Below are positions 6,698 through 13,314 of a stretch of 33,629 nucleotides of DNA, in pieces. Under the pieces are notes generated by a model that saw only the letters and a program-made list of their open reading frames with translations, was not told the origin of the DNA and did no database searches. The position numbers and the translations under genes were made by a program. The stretch spans positions 1 through 33,629 of the forward strand of contig JAGXHL010000052.1 in NCBI GenBank assembly GCA_024636215.1, written 5' to 3'. Every line of letters begins with the position of its first letter. Positions within the stretch are counted from its first letter, which is position 1. Origin of the DNA: Deltaproteobacteria bacterium (lineage in GTDB: Bacteria; Desulfobacterota; Desulfuromonadia; Desulfuromonadales; BM103).

Positions 6698-8320
6698 ATG
6701 TCCATGTTCTGTTACCAGTGTGAACAAACCGCTAAAGGCTCAGGCTGTACGGCTATCGGCGTCTGTGGCAAACAGCCTGACGTCGCAGCCCTGCAGGATC
6801 TTCTGGTGTACACCTTGAAGGGGATCGCTTTCTGGGCCGACAAAGCCCGGGCCAACGACAAGAAAGACCAGGAAATCGATCGTTTCATGATCGACGCCCT
6901 GTTCACCACCGTCACCAACGTCGATTTCGATGCTGAGGCCGTCTCTAAATTCATAACCGAAGGTGTCCGCCTGCGCGGCAAGGCCCGGCAACTGGCCGGT
7001 ATCTATGATGGAGACGTGCCTGCCGCTGCCCAGGATTGGGCACTGCCGGCATCTATTGAGGATCAGGTCAAACTGGGCCAGTTGCACGGTGTCAAAGACT
7101 ACACCGTCGATCCTGATATCCATTCGGTGCGTGAAATCACCCTGTACGGCATCAAAGGCTATGCAGCCTATGCGGATCACGCCAAAATCCTCGGCAAAGA
7201 ATCCGAAGAGATCTATGCCTACACCCATAAGGCTCTGGCCGCAATGCTCGACGACAGCCTCGACCTGATGGCCAATGTCGGCCTGGCCATGGAGGCCGGC
7301 AAGATCAACTACCTGACCATGCAGCTGCTCAACCAGGCCCATACCGACACCTACGGTCACCCGGTGCCGACTCCGGTTCAGCTCGGCACCAAGGCCGGCA
7401 AGGCGATCCTGGTTTCCGGGCACGACCTGAAATTCCTCGAAGAGCTGCTCAAGCAGACCGAGGGCACCGGTGTCAACGTCTACACCCATGGCGAAATGCT
7501 GCCGGCTCATGGCTATCCGGGCCTGAAGAAGTACGCGCACCTGGTCGGCAACTTCGGTGGTGCCTGGCAGGACCAGCACAAAGAGTTTGCCGACTTTCCG
7601 GGCGCCATCATCTTCAACACCAACTGCATCCAGAAACCGGCCGACAGTTATAAAGATCGTTTGTTCACCTGGGGTCTGGTGCAATGGCCAGGCGTCAAAC
7701 ATGTGGAGGGTTGGGATTTCTCGGAGGTTATTGCCACCGCCAAGGCATGCCAAGGCTTCGAGGACAATCCAGGCCAGGAGATCCTCACCGGTTTCGGTCA
7801 CAACGCAATCCTCGGTGTCGCCGACAAGGTGATCGAGGGGGTCAAGACCGGCGCGATCAAGCATTTCTTCCTGGTCGGCGGTTGTGACGGTGCCAAGACT
7901 GGTCGCAACTACTACACCGAGTTCGCCGAGCAGGCCCCGGATGACACCATCATCATGACCCTGGCCTGCGGCAAGTTCCGCTTCAACAAGATGGAGCTTG
8001 GCGATATCGGCGGCATCCCGCGTCTGCTCGATGTCGGCCAATGCAACGACGCCTACAGCGCCATCCAGGTCGCTCTGGCCCTGGCCGATGCCTTCGAGTG
8101 CGGCGTCAACGACCTGCCGCTCTCGCTGGTGCTGTCCTGGTACGAGCAGAAGGCGGTTGCCATCCTGCTGACCCTGCTGCACCTTGGCATCAAGAACATC
8201 AAGCTCGGACCGACACTGCCGGCCTTTATTACGCCGAACGTGCTCAACTTTCTGGTTGAGAACTACAATATCGGCCCGATCACCACGGCCGAAGAGGATC
8301 TCAAGCAGATTCTCGGTTGA
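6698..8320 (+). CDS. hcp: Hybrid cluster protein (class I) / hydroxylamine reductase
   Basis: 540 residues. The start at 6698 follows AAAAGGAG. The N-terminal cysteines are spaced C5-x2-C8-x8-C17-x5-C23, the class I pattern of strict anaerobes that binds a [4Fe-4S] cluster. Hybrid Fe-S-O cluster ligand regions are present: THGEMLPAHGYPGL, NTNCIQKP, GGCDGAKTGRNYY, and LACGKFRFNK. Hcp enzymes reduce NO to N2O at low concentration and show hydroxylamine reductase activity; they counter nitrosative stress in the cytoplasm. No separate Hcr reductase is adjacent, as is usual for class I proteins. Codon use is strongly biased toward G/C in third positions compared with the upstream genes, hinting at high expression. 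Confidence 0.97.
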   Translation: MSMFCYQCEQTAKGSGCTAIGVCGKQPDVAALQDLLVYTLKGIAFWADKARANDKKDQEIDRFMIDALFTTVTNVDFDAEAVSKFITEGVRLRGKARQLAGIYDGDVPAAAQDWALPASIEDQVKLGQLHGVKDYTVDPDIHSVREITLYGIKGYAAYADHAKILGKESEEIYAYTHKALAAMLDDSLDLMANVGLAMEAGKINYLTMQLLNQAHTDTYGHPVPTPVQLGTKAGKAILVSGHDLKFLEELLKQTEGTGVNVYTHGEMLPAHGYPGLKKYAHLVGNFGGAWQDQHKEFADFPGAIIFNTNCIQKPADSYKDRLFTWGLVQWPGVKHVEGWDFSEVIATAKACQGFEDNPGQEILTGFGHNAILGVADKVIEGVKTGAIKHFFLVGGCDGAKTGRNYYTEFAEQAPDDTIIMTLACGKFRFNKMELGDIGGIPRLLDVGQCNDAYSAIQVALALADAFECGVNDLPLSLVLSWYEQKAVAILLTLLHLGIKNIKLGPTLPAFITPNVLNFLVENYNIGPITTAEEDLKQILG

Positions 8321-8326
8321 TTGACA

Positions 8327-8363
8327 CACGAAGGGCCGTCCTGCATCAGGGCGGCCCTTCGTG
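8327..8363 (+). terminator. Strong hairpin after hcp
   Basis: Perfect 12-bp stem CACGAAGGGCCG (8327-8338) with CGGCCCTTCGTG (8352-8363), starting six bases after the hcp stop. There is no T tract, so it may be a 3'-end stabiliser or a Rho-assisted terminator. Confidence 0.7.
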
Positions 8364-8470
8364 CGTCTGCTCAGGGGGTGCGAGGACAGGTTTCGCATCT
8401 TTGCGGTGAACTGGCAGCGGTGACAGGATTGCAACCTTCAAAATGCGCCAGGGTCTTCCGAGGAAAAGTA

Positions 8471-8683
8471 TCACCTGTTGTCGCAGCGATACCGGCTGCG
8501 CAGCTCTGCCAGATCCTGCCGGGAATCCGCATCCATGCAGATGAAGAGATCATCGATCGTAACATCCAGCTCCCGATCCTCGTAGCTTCGCAACAAACCA
8601 CGCAAGCCATCCCGCCCGGAAATAGGCCAGAACGCTGTCGAACAGACAGGCTGCATGGCGACAGAGTTGATTGCGTCTGTCAT
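8471..8683 (-). CDS. Possible small or remnant ORF downstream of DoxX, unrecognised
   Basis: A 70-codon frame from the ATG at 8683 ends in the acidic, plausibly coding stretch LDVTIDDLFICMDADSRQDL. It would follow the DoxX-like gene by 14 bases on the same strand. No ribosome binding site is visible, and neighbouring frames are equally open, so this may be decayed coding DNA. No family is recognised. The rest of 8364-8697 holds nothing I can support. Confidence 0.22.
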   Translation of the reverse strand: MTDAINSVAMQPVCSTAFWPISGRDGLRGLLRSYEDRELDVTIDDLFICMDADSRQDLAELRSRYRCDNR

Positions 8684-8697
8684 CGGGTTTATGCTTT

Positions 8698-9102
8698 TCA
8701 ATCGCGATTGCGCAGAAGACGGTCCAGGCTCCACGGGCCACCACCGGCTACCGCCAGGTAGAGGAAGACAAAACTGTATAGAACCGCCAATTCACCCTGA
8801 TTCAGAATCGGCCAAAACCCCTTCGGGGCGTGGGCCATGAAGTAAGCGACAGCCATCAGGCCGGACAGGAGGAAAGCCGCCGGGCGTGTAAACAACCCGA
8901 GGAGGACCAGCAAGCCGCCGAAGAATTCCAGGACACCCGCCATCCCCATCAGGGAAAGCAACTCGACCGGCGTTTTGTCAGGGCCTGGGACCCCGAACAG
9001 CTTTTGGGAACCATGGAACATGAACAGAAAAGCCGTCACAATCCGCAGAATGCTCAACAGGTTCAGCGACCAGCGCCTGCACAATGATTCAATCTCAACC
9101 AT
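8698..9102 (-). CDS. DoxX-family membrane protein
   Basis: 134 residues from the ATG at 9102, which has GAGGAG six bases upstream; the frame could extend to 9132 but without such a site. Typical DoxX layout: a first helix, LSILRIVTAFLFMFHGSQKLFG with the conserved R, HG and K, then VELLSLMGMAGVLEFFGGLLVLLGLFTR, and two more membrane helices with FMAHAPKGFWPILNQGE between them. Four membrane segments in all. DoxX/DoxD-like proteins are inner-membrane proteins linked to redox or thiol stress in some bacteria; the exact role here is unknown. It is not in an obvious operon; flanking DNA on both sides is poorly coding. Confidence 0.88.
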   Translation of the reverse strand: MVEIESLCRRWSLNLLSILRIVTAFLFMFHGSQKLFGVPGPDKTPVELLSLMGMAGVLEFFGGLLVLLGLFTRPAAFLLSGLMAVAYFMAHAPKGFWPILNQGELAVLYSFVFLYLAVAGGGPWSLDRLLRNRD

Positions 9103-9466
9103 AACAAACTCCTCAGAGACGACAATGACCAAAGGCGAACTCCTGCCCCTGCCTCACAAGCGCCGTGGCCCTGTATCTCATGGTCATGGGTGTCCCGAAA
9201 AACAGTCGATTAAGCCGCAATTGAACGGGGCTTGGTTAGTCATCAGAAGATTTGTTTGAAGGTCCGGGTTGAATGACAGGAGTTCCCTTGCTCTCCATGA
9301 TGTCGACCTCCCGACCGAAATTGCGGAGCTCATTTTAAGCTGGAGAGCTCCCCTTGTTCTGCAACCTGTGGATGAAGCATATCGCGAAATAGCCGTCGCG
9401 CAATGGGCAAGCAGCGACTCTTCAGGCAGATTCACCTGGCCGATTGCCTGTCTGGGTTGCATCCAA
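9103..9466. other. Poorly coding, possibly degenerate stretch
   Basis: Several overlapping open frames on both strands look equally likely and none is recognised. On the minus strand a short frame ends ...VDIMESKGTPVIQPGPSN near 9240-9300, which has the composition of a real protein tail but no identifiable body. With the broken pfkB to its right, this stretch may be a rearrangement scar. Confidence 0.35.
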
Positions 9467-9940
9467 TCAGGATTTCGACCATGCAGAACAGAGCTGCTCA
9501 TATAACTGCTCGACGTCCTCCAGCAAACACAACTCTGTACCGGGAGTCAGCAGGGCTGCAGCACCTGCCGCGTTGCCGTAGCAGAAGGCCTCTGAAAGCG
9601 ACAGCTCGCGGACCAGGCCAAGCACCATTCCGGCAACAAAACTGTCACCGGCGCCGACCGAACTTTGCGTTTCCAGTGCAGGAGCTTCGACTTTTCGGCT
9701 TTCCTCGGCAGTGATCAACAGCGCACCGTCTTTGCCGAGGGTCAGAGCGATGACTTCGCATCGACCATCATCGATGATTTTTCGACACGCCTGCTCCTCG
9801 TCCTCTGCACTCTCAATCTGCCGTCCGGACAAATCCTGCAGTTCGCGCCTGTTCGGCTTGATCAGGTAGACTTTTTCTTCAAGCGCGGCCTGCAGGGCTG
9901 TCCCTGATGTATCGAGCACCAGCCGGACACCTGCTGATAG
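9467..9940 (-). pseudogene. pfkB: C-terminal half of a PfkB-type phosphofructokinase (5'-truncated)
   Basis: The frame begins abruptly at AGVRLVLDTSG (about 9937) and continues through YLIKPNRRELQDLSG, LTLGKDGALL, the catalytic SSVGAGDSFVAGM motif and the usual C terminus, ending at 9467. This matches roughly the last 150 of about 310 residues of 6-phosphofructokinase 2. The N-terminal half, with the substrate-binding lid, is missing; a stop lies at 9941-9943. A GTG at 9919 could start translation, but without a recognisable ribosome binding site. The missing half is not found at the right side of the island. The catalytic Asp remains, but a functional enzyme is unlikely. Confidence 0.85.
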
Positions 9941-10184
9941 CTATCAACAAAAATGACGGCGTAAAAGTTACCCAAAGAAGTGAATACTTGTCCTCTCGAC
10001 CCAAGCTATAGGAAAGCCCAAGAACGTTGAAAACTAAATGCACTGTCAGAAATATCAAGGCCAGTACCCCAAATGCCAGAAGAGGCTTGTACCTATCACC
10101 AACCACTTCCCCTGCTTTTAGAAGCAGTACCAAAATGGCACTAAGAGCGAGGCCCATTATTGATGCGTAGACATAGACGGACAT
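9879..10184 (-). CDS. Small membrane protein of the cassette island, C terminus fused into pfkB DNA
   Basis: 101 residues from the ATG at 10184, preceded by GGAGGTGGCGAGG. Three hydrophobic segments: ASIMGLALSAILVLLLKA (8-25), PLLAFGVLALIFLTVHLVFNVLGL (34-57) and LLWVTFTPSFLLIAI (69-83). From about residue 84 (SRCPAGARYIRDSP) the sequence is pfkB DNA read in another frame, so the natural C terminus is lost. It is the downstream-most unit of the minus-strand cassette island. No family recognised. Codon use is AT-richer than the flanking chromosome. Confidence 0.55.
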   Translation of the reverse strand: MSVYVYASIMGLALSAILVLLLKAGEVVGDRYKPLLAFGVLALIFLTVHLVFNVLGLSYSLGREDKYSLLWVTFTPSFLLIAISRCPAGARYIRDSPAGRA

Positions 10185-10199
10185 CAACCTCGCCACCTC

Positions 10200-10419
10200 C
10201 AGGCATAAAAAAACCACCCCAGTTTAAAATGGATGGCTTGTAGTCAAAGTTCAATATTTCACCCAGATTCTCATACACCAAGCAACTGACACAGTCGCCA
10301 ATCTACCGGAACTATTACATTTGGTCAAATTTGAGAAGTCTTGAAAGTTGTGTCAGAAGCTAATGAGGGTTAAATCCAGCCGATCTGGACGATTCTTACA
10401 AACCCTGCGACTGACACAC
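10200..10419. repeat. Island repeat, long copy A (CTGACACA family)
   Basis: The 134-bp core at 10286-10419 begins with CTGACACA, has TGTGTCAG at 10349-10356 and ends with CTGACACAC at 10411-10419. It aligns almost without gaps to 13032-13165 (roughly 70% by eye), with the same length. Similarity extends to the left over 10205-10285 with small gaps. It lies between the RelE-type toxin and the truncated membrane gene. Confidence 0.8.
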
Positions 10420-10433
10420 TTTAAATCTTATTG

Positions 10434-10715
10434 CTATCTCTTCAAATGACGATAAACATCCTTCCTATGACCGACATGGACAACCAGGACAATGAGTTTG
10501 CCACCATCAACTTGATAAATAATTCGATAATCACCAACTCGAAGTCGATAAAGGTTGGCAACTTCACCAACTAGGTTTTTGCTGTTTGGCGGAGTCGGAT
10601 TATTTGCAAGAGAAAGAAGTGCTCGGTCTATTCTGACCATTAACGCACGATCTTTCTTGGCCAGCTTCAAAAGAGTCTTTTCAGCCGCCGGGGTTAACTC
10701 TATGGTGTACGGCAT
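10434..10715 (-). CDS. RelE/ParE-superfamily toxin
   Basis: 93 residues: MPYTIELTPAAEKTLLKL, then a central PPNSKNLVGEVANLYRLRVGD, then YRIIYQVDGGKLIVLVVHVGHRKDVY. These are the hallmarks of RelE-like toxins (the RLRVGDYRIIY strand and the terminal HRKDVY). Members usually cleave mRNA on the ribosome; ParE-like gyrase poisons share the fold. The start lies three bases after the antitoxin stop, so the two are cotranscribed antitoxin first. Part of the cassette island; about 540 bp for the pair. Confidence 0.92.
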   Translation of the reverse strand: MPYTIELTPAAEKTLLKLAKKDRALMVRIDRALLSLANNPTPPNSKNLVGEVANLYRLRVGDYRIIYQVDGGKLIVLVVHVGHRKDVYRHLKR

Positions 10716-10718
10716 GAG

Positions 10719-10970
10719 TTAGAGGCCCAACTTTTCTCTTAAGCTTTGATACGGAATACGCTCGCCACCTGCTTCAGCCAAAGCTTTGCGAGCCATGTCA
10801 ATATCTAGTTGGTCTTCCAACATCTCCAACAACTTCAAATCTTCAATGGAAACTATTGCACCGACATCCTTGCCACGCTTAGTAAGAACAACACGTTCAT
10901 GGGTATATCGAGCACGATCAACTACCTCGCTCAAATGGTCACGTGCATCGGAAACACCAATTTTAGTCAT
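10719..10970 (-). CDS. Phd/YefM-family antitoxin
   Basis: 83 residues, with GGAGGTGTAAATC directly upstream of the ATG. The N-terminal part, IGVSDARDHLSEVVDRA, followed by ERVVLTKRGKDVGAIVSIEDLKLLE, is the Phd/YefM DNA-binding and dimerisation domain. The acidic C-terminal tail would wrap the toxin. It should neutralise the RelE-type toxin encoded next and repress the pair through the palindromes at 10984-11016. Confidence 0.92.
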   Translation of the reverse strand: MTKIGVSDARDHLSEVVDRARYTHERVVLTKRGKDVGAIVSIEDLKLLEMLEDQLDIDMARKALAEAGGERIPYQSLREKLGL

Positions 10971-10983
10971 GATTTACACCTCC

Positions 10984-11016
10984 GTACAATTTGTACTTAT
11001 TGTACGATCCGTACAA
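10984..11016 (-). promoter_or_regulatory. Palindromic operator of the RelE-type toxin-antitoxin pair
   Basis: Two neighbouring palindromes upstream of the antitoxin start: GTACAA-T-TTGTAC (10984-10996) and TTGTAC-GATCC-GTACAA (11000-11016). Half-sites are identical in both. Arrangement and position fit autorepression by the antitoxin or the complex. Confidence 0.7.
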
Positions 11017-11020
11017 CAAA

Positions 11021-11104
11021 ATGTCAACCAATGTTTTGCCTCCTAAGTTACGAACGAGAACAACCACACCAAAAAACAGTCTCAACACCTCGGTGCTGAC
11101 ACAC
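11021..11104. repeat. Island repeat, short copy C
   Basis: Starts with ATGTCAAC (11021-11028) and ends with GTGCTGACACAC (11093-11104), leaving 67 bases between the ATGTCAAC and CTGACACAC ends. It lies between the YoeB-type toxin and the antitoxin of the next pair. Only the end motifs are shared with other copies; the middle is not obviously conserved. Confidence 0.5.
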
Positions 11105-11167
11105 CCACAAAATCGTCTCTGGATCGTGCAATTGAGACACTCTTTGCTAGCCGAAACTTTCGTCAAT

Positions 11168-11431
11168 CTATTCATAATGTGTCCACATCCTGAGCACCTT
11201 AACTGTTCTGGTGTCTTCTAGCACCTGGTAAACAAGTCGATGTTTGATATTGATCCGACGCGAGTAAGCCCCGGCCAAATCACCTACCAACTTCTCGTAT
11301 GGTGGGAGATTCTGAAAAGGGTTCTCTGAAAGAACGCCTAGCAGTTTTTGAGCCTTTGGCTTAAGTCCTGCTGAGGATAATTTTTTAGCATCCTTTTGAG
11401 CCTGCTTGGTATAAACGATCCGCCAAGTCAC
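11168..11431 (-). CDS. YoeB/Txe-type toxin
   Basis: 87 residues from a GTG start that overlaps the antitoxin stop (GTGA). MTWRIVYTKQAQKDAKKL, NPFQNLPPYEKLVGDLAGAY and SRRINIKHRLVYQV are the recognised YoeB/Txe motifs, with the conserved C-terminal RMWTHYE. Family members are ribosome-dependent mRNA interferases. Antitoxin-first order and tight coupling are usual. The pair forms one cassette of the island. Confidence 0.93.
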   Translation of the reverse strand: MTWRIVYTKQAQKDAKKLSSAGLKPKAQKLLGVLSENPFQNLPPYEKLVGDLAGAYSRRINIKHRLVYQVLEDTRTVKVLRMWTHYE

Positions 11432-11670
11432 CAGTCAAGATCCTCGTCGCATTCCTCAACAGTTGTCTTTATGCCCTCGCGGATGGAATCTGTCATACCA
11501 GGGACGGAGTGAAGATAAAGAGTCTCTTGAACAGCTCTCCAATCATCCTCAGAAACCAAAACAGCCGTATTGCGCTTACCCGTAATCTGAATTGGCTCAT
11601 GTGACTCAGAAACTTCGTCAAGCAGCTTATAAAGAATCTTTCTTGCTTCTGTTGCACTAATTGTTGTCAT
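11428..11670 (-). CDS. YefM/Axe-type antitoxin
   Basis: 80 residues from the ATG at 11670, with GAGAGGTG 7-14 bases upstream; a GTG at 11685 would cover that site and is less likely. MTTISATEARKILYKLLDEV, then EPIQITGKRNTAVLVSEDDWRAVQE, is a classic YefM core; the acidic tail ends DEDLDW. It should bind the YoeB-type toxin and repress the pair through the palindrome at 11683-11714. Confidence 0.93.
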   Translation of the reverse strand: MTTISATEARKILYKLLDEVSESHEPIQITGKRNTAVLVSEDDWRAVQETLYLHSVPGMTDSIREGIKTTVEECDEDLDW

Positions 11671-11682
11671 GTCTGCACCTCT

Positions 11683-11714
11683 CACTTGCCGTACGTTAAA
11701 GCGTACGATAAGTG
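11683..11714 (-). promoter_or_regulatory. Palindromic operator of the YoeB-type toxin-antitoxin pair
   Basis: Symmetric arms CACTT-2-CGTACG on the left and CGTACG-2-AAGTG on the right, around TTAAAG. Position is immediately upstream of the antitoxin ribosome binding site. Likely autoregulatory; the half-site differs from that of the other pair. Confidence 0.7.
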
Positions 11715-11721
11715 ATGGGTA

Positions 11722-11809
11722 ATGTCAACAGGAAACCACACGAATGCTCTTCTCAATACCTCGGCCCTAATACGCCCTGGAGTGATTCAGATGCGTCCAA
11801 CTGACACAC
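11722..11809. repeat. Island repeat, short copy D
   Basis: Starts ATGTCAAC (11722-11729), identical to copy C, and ends AACTGACACAC (11799-11809). It lies between the two-gene membrane unit and the YoeB-type pair. Confidence 0.5.
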
Positions 11810-11817
11810 TCGTTAAC

Positions 11818-12633
11818 TCACGTACCGCAATCGACATTATCCTGAATTTTGGTTTTAGCTCTTCTGTCGGCCAGCCAGATGCCCCAAAATGCGAAAGCCC
11901 CTATTGTTGGCCAGATAACAGTCCATCTTAAACTCCGTTCCCTGCCTGCTTCCCTCCAGCTCATGTTATATCGGTCAACAATTTGGGTGCCAACTTGCAC
12001 TTGTGTAATCCAATCCATCTCCGTACATGGCGGCATACTAATTTTTCTTTGGCTCCATATAGTTACATCCTTGGTTGTTGTGCCGCGCAAAATTCTTAAA
12101 GCCTCACCATTCAATAACCCATTGTACTTAATGATTGTACCGTCATCTGTTTTTAGGTAGACGCGATCCCCGCAACTCTTTCGAGTTCCAATTCTCTGAC
12201 GTAGTGCCACTTTTATTACTGATCCTGTTCTTGATTCCATGTCTTCAAGCGTCAAAACAGGATTTAAAGAACCCACCCAAGTGCCTACGGTAAAAAGGGG
12301 GGTGACCATCACAACCCAGAGCAGAAGGTGGGTGCCTGGCCGCCTTACAGCCCGCACCACATAAATTTGATACAATTCGCTTTTGCGTAACCTCGTGATG
12401 AACTTTGAGGGCAGCATATGGGCTTGGTAACGCTTGCGACAATAACCGGCAAGCATATAGACAGCCCAAACTACAACAACGGCCATCATCGGCGATGCGT
12501 ACCAATAAATAACCAAAGCAAGGCCGATCAGAGACCATAAGACGCTCACTATTGCTTTTTGCAGCGGACTTGTTCCCAGATGTCCCGTCTTGGCCTGTTC
12601 AGAAGTCTCTTCATTGTTAGATGAATCGCTCAT
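11818..12633 (-). CDS. Unrecognised membrane protein of the cassette island
   Basis: 271 residues. A hydrophilic, Ser/Glu-rich N terminus (1-25) is followed by hydrophobic segments at about 28-47, 48-63, 103-120 and 238-257. Between the last two lies a soluble domain of about 115 residues (SRTGSVIKVALRQRIG, KSCGDRVYLKTDDGTIIKYNG) that is predicted to be extracytoplasmic from the topology alone. It starts six bases after the stop of the upstream 94-residue membrane protein, so the two form an operon. No family recognised. Base composition is close to 45% GC by impression, lower than the flanking chromosome. Cargo of unknown function; roles in envelope stress or defence are possible but unsupported. 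Confidence 0.7.
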   Translation of the reverse strand: MSDSSNNEETSEQAKTGHLGTSPLQKAIVSVLWSLIGLALVIYWYASPMMAVVVVWAVYMLAGYCRKRYQAHMLPSKFITRLRKSELYQIYVVRAVRRPGTHLLLWVVMVTPLFTVGTWVGSLNPVLTLEDMESRTGSVIKVALRQRIGTRKSCGDRVYLKTDDGTIIKYNGLLNGEALRILRGTTTKDVTIWSQRKISMPPCTEMDWITQVQVGTQIVDRYNMSWREAGRERSLRWTVIWPTIGAFAFWGIWLADRRAKTKIQDNVDCGT

Positions 12634-12639
12634 TGATAG

Positions 12640-12924
12640 TTATGAACCCTTGTTCCACATTCCGAAGAGTGCACCAACAATCACTCCATTAACAATCAGG
12701 CCAATTGAAATAATGATGATGCTGTATAGCTGGCTGTCGATTAAAAAGGTGACAGAAGACCACGGAAAGCTAACAAGCAAGCCTGGCATGTAGATAAAAA
12801 ACCAGTACAGTGTGTTGTGCTCGGGATGTCCTCCACGATAAAGAGGTGACATGACCTGTAGGGCAAAAAAAGCGCCCACCATCATTCCAATCAGCTTATA
12901 TCGACGTGGTTTCTGGATGTTCAT
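12640..12924 (-). CDS. Small unrecognised membrane protein of the cassette island
   Basis: 94 residues with three hydrophobic stretches: KLIGMMVGAFFALQVMSPL (10-28), LYWFFIYMPGLLVSFPW (39-55) and LYSIIIISIGLIVNGVIVGALFG (66-88). It precedes the 271-residue membrane protein by six bases. No clear Shine-Dalgarno sequence is seen in front of the ATG. An 11-bp inverted repeat lies 27 bases upstream. No family recognised. Confidence 0.6.
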   Translation of the reverse strand: MNIQKPRRYKLIGMMVGAFFALQVMSPLYRGGHPEHNTLYWFFIYMPGLLVSFPWSSVTFLIDSQLYSIIIISIGLIVNGVIVGALFGMWNKGS

Positions 12925-12950
12925 ATAAAGCAGACGCCCTACCTTAAATC

Positions 12951-13165
12951 ACCAAAAGCCACCCACACTCATTCATGTAGATGGCTTTTGGTAGTCCGTC
13001 ATTATCCCCCTAAATTCTCAATAGCAAGCAACTGACACACTCGGCAATTTACAGCAAATCAGCAGAATCGTCAAAAATCACGATTCCTATAAGTTATGTC
13101 AGCGGCTAATGAGAGACAAAATCACCCTCTGTGGACTATTCTTATAAATGCTGCGGCTGACACAG
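12951..13165. repeat. Island repeat, long copy B (CTGACACA family)
   Basis: The core at 13032-13165 matches copy A in length (134 bp) and order: CTGACACAC, then ATGTCAG (13096-13102), then GGCTGACACAG. The left part carries a perfect 11-bp inverted repeat, ACCAAAAGCCA (12951-12961) with TGGCTTTTGGT (12982-12992); copy A has only a degenerate counterpart. It forms the right end of the island. Between it and the ZIP gene (13166-13314) nothing coding is seen; AGCTAAAGGA occurs twice (13164-13173, 13220-13229). Confidence 0.8.
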
Positions 13166-13314
13166 CTAAAGGACCACTGTGACCGGACATGTTCAATAAT
13201 CAACACATAACGCGAACAGAGCTAAAGGATTTTTCTCCAGTAGAGGCAGGCAACACCAGGATCTGCACCGCATATCCGGCAGGCTCCTGGCCAGGGAATG
13301 AATCCGCTAAGCAG

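Noticed and set aside
6740..8434. 564-codon open frame antisense to hcp
   Set aside because: It mirrors the codon bias of hcp on the other strand; no family similarity or start signal, and hcp itself is unambiguous.
10200..13165. Calling the island a typical integron
   Set aside because: No integrase, no attI, and the canonical attC core boxes could not be found by eye; kept as a hypothesis only.
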